15,810 bases of DNA from Kiritimatiellia bacterium (GTDB lineage: Bacteria; Verrucomicrobiota; Kiritimatiellia; RFP12; UBA3636). A program made the position numbers and the translations under genes. Below the pieces are notes generated by a model that worked only from the letters and a program-made list of their open reading frames with translations, was not told the DNA's origin and searched no databases. The first letter of the stretch is position 1; every line of letters begins with the position of its first letter. Location: positions 1 to 15,810 of the forward strand of contig JAFUXX010000195.1 of NCBI GenBank assembly GCA_017476965.1, read 5' to 3'. Positions 6,654-12,715 of the stretch are shown one piece after another.

Positions 6654-7619
6654 CTAGACTCCGGCGGAGGAAAGGAAACCGCCGTCGACCGGGATGGTGA
6701 TGCCGGTCACGAAGGCGGCGCGGGTGTCGTCTAGCAGCCATTCGACGCAACCGAGGAGGTCTTCGGCCTCGCCGAAGCGGCCCATCGGCGTGTGGGCCAT
6801 CACCTGCTCGCCGCGCGGGGAGAGGCCGCCGTCGGGGGTGCAGAGGTACTTGCGCGAGCGCTCGTTTACCATGAAGCCCGGGGCCACGGCATTCACGCGC
6901 ACGTGCGCCGGGGCCATGTACTGCGCGAAAAACTGCGTCCAGTTTGCGATCGCCGCCTTCGCCATCGCGTAGGGCGCGACGCGCGTGAGCGGGCGGTAGG
7001 TGTTCATGGAGGCGAAGTTGAGAATCGCGCCGCCGCCGGCCCGCGCCATCTGGAGACCGAAGATGCGCGAAGGAATCACCGTGCCAAGCGTGTTGATCTC
7101 CAGCACGCGGCGGAATGCGGCCATGTCGATATCCCAGAAACCGCGGGCTGCGGCTGGAGCCGCAGCCCGCGGCCCAGATGGCGCGGGCTGCGCCCGCGGC
7201 CCCGATGAATCGGGGCCGCGGCTACACGGGGCGCTGGCAGAGGCACCGCTTGGCGCGAGATCGGCGGGGGTGAAGCGAAGGCGGGTGGGTATGGCGGCGG
7301 GGTCGTTGCCGCCGGCGCCGTTTACGAGAAAGCGGCAGGGGCCCCACTTTGCGAGCACGCGGTCGGCGATGGCCTGCATCGCCGCCTCGTCGGTCACGTC
7401 GCCGGGCTCGATCAGGAAAGAGCCAGATACCGCCACGCCAGGGTTTTGCGCCGCGCCGGAAACGGCGAGGTTGCTTGCCACTTTTTCGAGCTTTTCGCGG
7501 GTGCGGCCGATTAGCACCACTTTGCAGCCGAGCGAGGCGAGGTGCTTGGCGATGGCGGAGCAGAGCATGCCGCCTGCGCCGGTGACTACGGCGACTTGGT
7601 TTTGGAATGCAGGGGCCAT
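6654..7619 (-). CDS. uxuB: SDR-family D-mannonate oxidoreductase / fructuronate reductase, 321 aa
   Basis: This is a classical short-chain dehydrogenase: the cofactor-binding TGAGGML (residues 13-19), NGAGG (100-104), S204 in FASMNTY, and Y217-xxx-K221 as the catalytic tyrosine and lysine, then VNAVAPGF and the C-terminal FVTGITIPVDGGF. Its position between uronate isomerase and, further on, mannonate dehydratase, and its likeness to the Bacillus-type UxuB rather than the unrelated E. coli enzyme, indicate NAD(P)-dependent conversion of D-fructuronate to D-mannonate. The symbol is given on that basis. Residues 122-159 (starting after RFTPAD, ending before GFWDIDM) are an Ala/Pro/Ser/Arg-rich insert built from hairpin repeats; the family normally runs straight through here. 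Start ATG 7619 follows the uxaC stop by 34 bases with no strong Shine-Dalgarno. Confidence 0.85.
   Translation of the reverse strand: MAPAFQNQVAVVTGAGGMLCSAIAKHLASLGCKVVLIGRTREKLEKVASNLAVSGAAQNPGVAVSGSFLIEPGDVTDEAAMQAIADRVLAKWGPCRFLVNGAGGNDPAAIPTRLRFTPADLAPSGASASAPCSRGPDSSGPRAQPAPSGPRAAAPAAARGFWDIDMAAFRRVLEINTLGTVIPSRIFGLQMARAGGGAILNFASMNTYRPLTRVAPYAMAKAAIANWTQFFAQYMAPAHVRVNAVAPGFMVNERSRKYLCTPDGGLSPRGEQVMAHTPMGRFGEAEDLLGCVEWLLDDTRAAFVTGITIPVDGGFLSSAGV
7141..7225 (-). repeat. Two long perfect hairpins, one with GTAG foot, inside the uxuB-like gene
   Basis: CCGCGGGCTGCGGCT (7141-7155) is exactly complementary to 7158-7172, giving 15-bp arms with a two-base centre. CCGCGGCCCCGAT (7194-7206) pairs with 7209-7221, 13-bp arms with a two-base centre, and is followed by CTAC (7222-7225). 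On the minus strand this reads GTAG followed by the stem, the same form as the element at 1201-1225. A shorter GCGGGC/GCCCGC repeat lies between them. The whole block is translated in frame as an unstructured loop. Confidence 0.75.
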
Positions 7620-7653
7620 GTTTTTTTCGATTGCGGTCGGGGGCGGTCGGTGG

Positions 7654-8964
7654 CTATCGATTGCCGGCGAAGATGCGGCGGGCGTTGCGGTAGCAGACTG
7701 CCTCGGCGAGGGGGCGGAGGAGCGCGGGGTCGTCGGGGAAGTCGCCGGAAGCGACTTTTCCGGCGATCCACTTGCAGAGGGTGCGGCGGAACCAGTCGTG
7801 GCGAGCGAGCGAAAGCAGCGAGCGGGAATCGGTGGTCATGCCGACGAAGGTCGAAAGCACCCCGTATGCCGCTGTCTTTTCCAGCACGTCGCGCACGCCG
7901 TGCGCGTGGTCGCACCACCACCACGCCGGGCCAAGCTGCACGTGGCCCGGCGAGACCTCGCGCGTGAACGATCCGGAAAGCACGGCAAGCTGCGCGTGGG
8001 CCTCCGGATTGAGCGTGAGAAGGATGGTGCGCGGCAAAGCATCGGCGCGCTCCAAAGCATCGAGAAAGGCGGCGACATGCGCCGGATCGACCGGCGCGCG
8101 CATGCCGGCGAAGCCGCCCGCAGGGCCGGCGATGGCGCGCAGGCGCGAAGAAGTGGCGCGCAAAGCGCCGAGATGCAGGAGCATGGTCCAGCCATGCGAG
8201 GCGGCAAAGGCTGCGATGCGGGAGAGACCCGGAGAGAGACCCGGCGCTTTCGCGCCGGGCGCAGAACAAAGCGCGAGGGTATCATCTACCGAGATGTCTA
8301 CCACGCGGCAGCCGGCGGCAGCGAAGCGCTCGAGGGTCTCCTCGGAGACTGTGTCGCCGGCGTTGAGGCGCAGAGACGGCAAGATGTGTGGAGCGCCATC
8401 TGCAAAATTGTCCAAAAACTCCAATTGCTCACAATTGTTCACAAACCCAAATTTTCCGTCGCAAACCGCTGTTTCATTTTCATTTGCGCTTGTGGACATT
8501 CGGGGTTTGTGGACATTTATGGATAATTTGTCTTTGGCAACGCACGGGCTGAGGATTTCGGCGTTGGCGGCGCGGAGGATTCGGGAGGGAGTCCAAGCCG
8601 CGAGCGACACGTTGGCGCCTTGGCCGCGAAGGTACGGCCAGGGGTTGATCCGGACGAGCGACAGCTCGGCCTTGGCCCAATCGAAGAGCGGATTGCCGAC
8701 AAGCTTCGGCAGCGTGTTCTGCCAAGCCGCCCATTTTTCGGACTCGGGCGCGTCGCCCGTGACGAGCCTCTCCGGCACGCCGCAGATGCGCATGGCGCGG
8801 TGCTTGTACGGATCAGGCGCGACCCAGACCGAATACAGCGACCCCAGCGGCGCGTCCGCCGCCAGAGCCGCCATGTCCAGGTGGTTGTGCCAGTCGATCA
8901 CCGGAAGATCGCCGACAAAAGAAAACAGGTCGTTTGCCGCCATGGCTGGATGCCTGCGTGGCAT
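7654..8964 (-). CDS. uxaC: Uronate (glucuronate/galacturonate) isomerase, 436 aa, with altered central segment
   Basis: UxaC (EC 5.3.1.12) isomerises D-glucuronate to D-fructuronate and D-galacturonate to D-tagaturonate in the cytoplasm. Family marks are PVIDWHNHLD (residues 21-30, metal-binding HxH of the amidohydrolase barrel), the LYSVWVAPDPYKHRAMR segment, LLHLGALR (262-269), TILLTLNP, FVGMTTDSRSLLSLARHDWFRR (373-394) and YRNARRIF at the end. E. coli UxaC has 470 residues. Residues about 143-190 come from an AT-rich island and do not look like the family, whose TTDDP motif should lie here; residues 230-248 contain a hairpin-coded APGAKAPGLSPGLS stretch. Activity is therefore uncertain. 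ATG 8943 (residue 8) is an equally possible start. It begins 28 bases after the large secreted protein gene. Confidence 0.88.
   Translation of the reverse strand: MPRRHPAMAANDLFSFVGDLPVIDWHNHLDMAALAADAPLGSLYSVWVAPDPYKHRAMRICGVPERLVTGDAPESEKWAAWQNTLPKLVGNPLFDWAKAELSLVRINPWPYLRGQGANVSLAAWTPSRILRAANAEILSPCVAKDKLSINVHKPRMSTSANENETAVCDGKFGFVNNCEQLEFLDNFADGAPHILPSLRLNAGDTVSEETLERFAAAGCRVVDISVDDTLALCSAPGAKAPGLSPGLSRIAAFAASHGWTMLLHLGALRATSSRLRAIAGPAGGFAGMRAPVDPAHVAAFLDALERADALPRTILLTLNPEAHAQLAVLSGSFTREVSPGHVQLGPAWWWCDHAHGVRDVLEKTAAYGVLSTFVGMTTDSRSLLSLARHDWFRRTLCKWIAGKVASGDFPDDPALLRPLAEAVCYRNARRIFAGNR
8221..8259 (-). repeat. Short direct repeat and perfect hairpin inside uxaC
   Basis: GAGAGACCCG is repeated nearly in tandem, followed by CCCGGCGC (8240-8247) paired with GCGCCGGG (8252-8259) across TTTC (GAAA on the coding strand). 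It is translated as part of APGAKAPGLSPGLS at a place where UxaC proteins vary in length. It lacks a GTAG foot. Confidence 0.55.
8398..8537. other. AT-rich island with DnaA-box-like words inside uxaC
   Basis: Bases 8401-8520 are 40 percent G+C against roughly two thirds in the surroundings. The plus strand has TTGTCCAAA (8408-8416), TTGCTCACA (8425-8433) and TTGTTCACA (8435-8443), the last two in a 10-bp tandem. The minus strand has ATGTCCACA twice (8499-8491, 8516-8508) and TTATCCATA (8526-8518). Each is one or two bases from DnaA-box consensus forms; none is perfect. The reading frame stays open through it. Confidence 0.4.
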
Positions 8965-8992
8965 TGCAAAATGGACTGGCGCGCCGCATGCC

Positions 8993-11239
8993 TTACCGGA
9001 CGACCAGGACGAATGCCGACGGGGCGTTTTGGACGACCGCCACGGCGGATTCGGCGTAGCCGCGGACCGCGTAAAGCGCGAGGCATGAGTAGTTGCGCAC
9101 CGAGCTGGCGCGGTTTTCCCACTCGACTTCGAGCTCGGGACCGGTCGCCCCTTCGACAGGTTTGCCGTCGAGGAGCCACAGGCAACCGATCGCGCCGGGG
9201 GCGTAGGCGGAGAGCGTCAGCGTCCCGTTTACGGGAATCGTGCCGCCTTCCGGATCCTTCTCGAAGACGAGCCCCCGTCCGCCCGTGCCGCCGCCGTGGA
9301 CGCGGAACTGCGCCGTCTCGGAAGCGTTGACGTTGCCGCGGAAGTCGCCGGTGAGCGGATCGTAGAGGCCCGCTTCTCCATCGCGCATCGCCGGAGCGAA
9401 GTCGCGCACGAGGGCGTAGCTTTCGTCAGGCTGCTTCTCGTAGATCTTGAGGCCGTACACGCGCAGGGGCTGCGGGTCCTGCACACCGGTGCCGTCGTCC
9501 GTGCGCCGGCCGAAAATGACTATCGACGCGCCGGAGACAAACGACGCCGGAAACGCCGGGGAGAGCGTCGCGACGCCGGTTCCGTTCTGGGAGAGCGCCG
9601 CCGACCTCGCCGGGACGTCGACCGTGAACTGCTGCCGGTAGTAGGTGAGCGGTTTGGACGTGTTGTCGAACTTGTTGGCGGACCCGTCCCAGTAGCGGAG
9701 CTTCTGGACGCCGTCCTGCTTGTAGATGCCCAACGACGGCGCGGAGGTGCCGCTGCGGGCGTCGAGCGCGAAATACGTGTCGCGGTCGGACGCCGACGCT
9801 GCGGTGTTGGTGGTCACGTAGGCGTAGTCGATCACGATGCGCGAGGCGGAGGAGAACTTGCAGCCCGTGTCGAGGACCGGCCCGGCCTCGGCCGCTTCGA
9901 GATACGCGTCGGCGGAAGCGGCGGCGCCGATTCCGCCTTCCGTCGCGCATTCCACATCGCCGCCCACGGTCAGGCGGTAGGCGGATTTCGGCGTGTAGAA
10001 CTTGGAGTTTTGGGCGTCCCAGAGGCCGGCGACGCCGTCCACGACGCGCGGGGAGAAGTCGCGGACGAGCGTTCCGTCGTCCCATATCTTCATGCCGTAG
10101 ACCTTGACGTCCGCGGCGTTGGAAAATCCGGACGCTGCGTTTCCGCCGAAAACCACGAGCGATTTCGCGGCCGACTCGTTGGCGGACGGCTTCTGCGAAA
10201 GAGTCCCCTCGAAGTGGACGGAGCCGGACGGCGTTTTGAGGACGGCGGAATTGCCCGGCCCGTCGAGAACGAGGATGCGGCGGCGGCCGTCGGCCTTCAC
10301 CTGCGTCGTCGCCCCGTTGTTGTTTTTCGAGCGCACGGTGTAGGCGATCTCGCCGGCGGCAGTCACGTACATGCCCCAGCACAGGCCGGACGTCGCGATG
10401 ACGCCGAACGGGCGCGGGCCGGAGTTCGTGGAGCAGAGGGCGAAATCGAACTCCACCTTCGTGTTGCAGTCGGGCGTGAATTCCGTGTCGACGTAAACCG
10501 GCCGCGCGGAGGACCCGAGCGCGAAGGCGGCGTCCGTCCCGAAGCCGAAGGCGTTGCCTCCGGCGCGGACGTTTTCGTGGACGACGCCGTTCACGCGGTC
10601 GAGGAGTCCGGTCGCCGCGCCGTATGCGTACGGGACGAAATCGCGGACGAGCTCGCCGCCGTCGTAGATCTGCATCGAGTAGATTTTGCCGACGAAGCGG
10701 CTGTCGTAGTCGTCGGCGACGTGGCGCGCGAAAACGGCGAGCGAAATGTCGTTGGTTGCGGTGCGCAGCTGGGAGGAGAGGTCGACGGAAACCGTCTTGC
10801 CCGCGCCGGAAAGCGTGGCGGCGCCGGACTCGCAGTCCAGCGTCGCCGTGTAGCGCGACTTGGTGAGCGGTGCGGCGGAGCCGAAGTTCTTGTACACCGA
10901 CGCGTTGGCGGCGTCGCCCATGCCGATCGAAATGTTCCTGCCGGCCTGGAAGTAGAGCCCGAGGGAGAACGGGAAATTGCCAGAAACGGAGCCGAACACG
11001 TAGCGCGTGTTGTTCGTGTCGGCGCACTCGAAATCGACTACCACCTTGGTTTTGCCGCTTGCGCGGTACCCGGTGTCGATCGCCTGGGTGCCGTCCGATT
11101 CGAGGTAGGTGTCGGCCATCGCGGGGATCGTGACGGTCGCGGCCTCCGCGCCAAGGGCGCAGTCCGCGACCGTTCCAAGCAGGCACAAAGCCGCGAGACG
11201 GAATGCTTGGGCGCTTTTGCGAGAGATCGGAACATTCAT
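8993..11239 (-). CDS. Large secreted protein with three LamG/ConA-like repeats and an Ig-like C-terminus, 748 aa
   Basis: A signal peptide (MNVPISRKSAQAFRLAALCLLGTVADCALGAEA) opens the protein. Three related domains follow at about 45-233, 238-427 and 443-650. Each begins with a strand pattern like YLESDGTQAIDTGY and contains a pattern like KIYSMQIYDGGELVRDF followed by GLLDRVNG (second copy VYGMKIWDDGTLVRDF/GLWDAQN, third VYGLKIYE...LVRDF/GLYDPLTG). The fold expected is a concanavalin-like beta-sandwich. The last 90 residues look Ig-like, with C686 and C719 placed to form a disulfide. No transmembrane anchor, sortase or PEP-CTERM signal is visible. I chose ATG 11239 because AGGAGA lies six bases upstream and the signal peptide starts there. 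Such proteins probably bind glycans at the cell surface; that is inference. It heads the uxaC operon, 28 bases upstream. Confidence 0.8.
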   Translation of the reverse strand: MNVPISRKSAQAFRLAALCLLGTVADCALGAEAATVTIPAMADTYLESDGTQAIDTGYRASGKTKVVVDFECADTNNTRYVFGSVSGNFPFSLGLYFQAGRNISIGMGDAANASVYKNFGSAAPLTKSRYTATLDCESGAATLSGAGKTVSVDLSSQLRTATNDISLAVFARHVADDYDSRFVGKIYSMQIYDGGELVRDFVPYAYGAATGLLDRVNGVVHENVRAGGNAFGFGTDAAFALGSSARPVYVDTEFTPDCNTKVEFDFALCSTNSGPRPFGVIATSGLCWGMYVTAAGEIAYTVRSKNNNGATTQVKADGRRRILVLDGPGNSAVLKTPSGSVHFEGTLSQKPSANESAAKSLVVFGGNAASGFSNAADVKVYGMKIWDDGTLVRDFSPRVVDGVAGLWDAQNSKFYTPKSAYRLTVGGDVECATEGGIGAAASADAYLEAAEAGPVLDTGCKFSSASRIVIDYAYVTTNTAASASDRDTYFALDARSGTSAPSLGIYKQDGVQKLRYWDGSANKFDNTSKPLTYYRQQFTVDVPARSAALSQNGTGVATLSPAFPASFVSGASIVIFGRRTDDGTGVQDPQPLRVYGLKIYEKQPDESYALVRDFAPAMRDGEAGLYDPLTGDFRGNVNASETAQFRVHGGGTGGRGLVFEKDPEGGTIPVNGTLTLSAYAPGAIGCLWLLDGKPVEGATGPELEVEWENRASSVRNYSCLALYAVRGYAESAVAVVQNAPSAFVLVVR

Positions 11240-11245
11240 TTCGGT

Positions 11246-11251
11246 TCTCCT
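11246..11251 (-). promoter_or_regulatory. Ribosome-binding site AGGAGA for the large secreted protein
   Basis: AGGAGA on the minus strand (11251-11246) is six bases from ATG 11239. It rules out the longer reading frame that starts at 11347, whose first 36 residues are arginine-rich and unlike any signal peptide. Confidence 0.75.
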
Positions 11252-11346
11252 GTCAGTTGTTGCGTTGTGACGCCGCCGTGGGCGAATCCACCGGCCGGAC
11301 CGTCGAAATCTTCCGTGAAAGGCGACAATCCCGCCGATCGGTTTCA

Positions 11347-11441
11347 ATTATAGGAACACCACCCGCCGCCTTTCCATTTGATTTTATTGCAATTTCTTCA
11401 AGAAAAATTGGAAAAACATCTCACGGACTTTTCAGTATAAT
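11347..11441. promoter_or_regulatory. Divergent control region with two TATAAT boxes and a central palindrome
   Basis: The gap 11240-11462 separates the secreted-protein operon from the second regulator. A perfect TATAAT occurs on the minus strand (11352-11347), giving a leader of roughly 100 bases to ATG 11239. Another perfect TATAAT occurs on the plus strand (11436-11441), about 21 bases ahead of ATG 11463. The -35 regions are weak for both. Between them lies TTTCTT-C-AAGAAA (11393-11405), a perfect 6-bp dyad in AT-rich sequence and the best operator candidate for the adjacent XylR-like protein. Weak -35 boxes would suit activator-dependent promoters. Confidence 0.5.
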
Positions 11442-11462
11442 TGCCGCACCGGGTGACAAACA

Positions 11463-12635
11463 ATGAAAAACGTCCTGCTGCAGCTTGGATACTCCTCGCA
11501 CAGGAAGCTCGAAGCCATTGCCGAGTTCGCAAAGGCCCATGGCTGGGCGATTGCTTTCGAGGACAGCTCAGTGCTGCCTCTAGGCTGGCGCGGCGACGGT
11601 GTGCTGATGAACCTGCGCGCTCGGAGGCCGCAACTTGCCGATTTCGCGCAAAAACTCGCCGCGCGCGGCATTCCCGTGGTCGATCTTTCGATAAGCCGAC
11701 CCGAGCTGCCGTTCCCGCGCGTCGTCGGCGACCACCGCGCGATCGGCGTCCTCGCCGCGGAGCATCTTGCGGAGCGCCATTTCCGGCACGCCGCCTTTTT
11801 CGCGAAGGACTGGACCAACGTCGAACGGCTGCGCCTTGAAGGTTTCTCGGAAAACTGGCCGGGAGAAAAGCCGCTTGCGCTCGTCTGGCGCAACGAATGC
11901 GGCGCCGGAGAATACGACGACTGGCCCGCGCTCGACGCCTGGCTCGCGGAAAAACTGCGCGCCGCGCCGAAACCGCTGGCTCTCTTCGCGTTCAACGACA
12001 GCCAGGCGGCCCGCGTACTGAACGTGGCGCTTTCCGCGGGGATATCGGTTCCAGAAGAGCTGGCGATACTCGGAGTGGACGACGAATCGATCATCGTCGA
12101 AAACCAGTCGATTCCGCTCTCGTCGGTGCGGCACGACCTGCGCCGGCTCGGCCGCGAAAGCGCGGCCCTGCTCGACCGCCTGATGAACGGCGGCACCGCG
12201 CCGGCGGAGCCGATCCTGATCCCGCCCGCCGGAGTCTCTATCCGGCGCTCGACCGACATCGTCGCCGCGCCGACGAAGGAACTGCGCAAGGCCCTGGCGC
12301 TCGTCGCGCAGCACATTGCGGACGACTACGGAACGAAAGAACTCGCCATGGACATGGGAGTGTCGCGGGCGACGCTGTGCAGGATGTTCTCGAAGGGAAT
12401 CGGCACCACGCCGTCGCGCGAATTGCTGCGGCAGCGCCTAGGACGCGCCAAGGCGATGCTCGGGCAGGGCGACGCGCCGATCAAGGCGATTGCGGCAGAA
12501 TGCGGCTTCTGGGACAGCGCCCACCTCACGAACGCCTTCCGCATGGCGACGGGCACGACCCCGAAGGAGTACCGCCTGCGTGCGCAGGCCGCTGGCGGCG
12601 GCGCAATCGCAGTATCTCAACCAGTCAAATCCTGA
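11463..12635 (+). CDS. XylR-like transcriptional regulator (second copy), 390 aa
   Basis: The protein has the same architecture as the regulator at 1622 but low identity by eye. A LacI-type sensor covers residues 1-262 (MKNVLLQLGYSSHRKLEAIA, GVLMNLRARRPQLADFAQKL, IPVVDLS, PLALFAFNDSQAARVLNVAL, PEELAILGVDDES, PLSSVRHDLRRLGRESAALL). An AraC-type domain covers 272-372 (KELAMDMGVSRATLCRMFSKGIGTTP and IKAIAAECGFWDSAHLTNAFRMATGTTPKEYR). The ATG at 11463 has GGTGA six bases upstream and TATAAT at 11436-11441. It diverges from the uronate operon and probably activates it in response to a uronate or oligouronide. The tail after residue 373 is unstructured. Confidence 0.87.
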   Translation: MKNVLLQLGYSSHRKLEAIAEFAKAHGWAIAFEDSSVLPLGWRGDGVLMNLRARRPQLADFAQKLAARGIPVVDLSISRPELPFPRVVGDHRAIGVLAAEHLAERHFRHAAFFAKDWTNVERLRLEGFSENWPGEKPLALVWRNECGAGEYDDWPALDAWLAEKLRAAPKPLALFAFNDSQAARVLNVALSAGISVPEELAILGVDDESIIVENQSIPLSSVRHDLRRLGRESAALLDRLMNGGTAPAEPILIPPAGVSIRRSTDIVAAPTKELRKALALVAQHIADDYGTKELAMDMGVSRATLCRMFSKGIGTTPSRELLRQRLGRAKAMLGQGDAPIKAIAAECGFWDSAHLTNAFRMATGTTPKEYRLRAQAAGGGAIAVSQPVKS

Positions 12636-12686
12636 CCGCAGCGCCGGACGCGGATTGCACACAATATGCCCGCCATGGCACGGAAA

Positions 12687-12715
12687 CCGCTCCTGACGAC
12701 AATCAGACGGAGCGG
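12687..12715. terminator. Possible bidirectional terminator hairpin between converging genes
   Basis: CCGCTCC (12687-12693) pairs with GGAGCGG (12709-12715) around a 15-base loop that itself contains CTGA/TCAG. It sits in the 67-base gap between the second regulator and the helicase and covers the helicase stop codon. No U-run follows on either side, so intrinsic termination is doubtful. Confidence 0.3.

Noticed and set aside
7000..8526. 508-codon plus-strand frame opposite uxuB and uxaC
   Set aside because: No recognisable motif and it runs across two well-supported genes on the other strand.
9296..11353. 685-codon open frame on the plus strand opposite the secreted repeat protein
   Set aside because: Composition-driven antisense frame in GC-rich DNA: arginine/glycine/valine-rich, no motifs, and the opposite strand has a signal peptide, ribosome-binding site and domain repeats.
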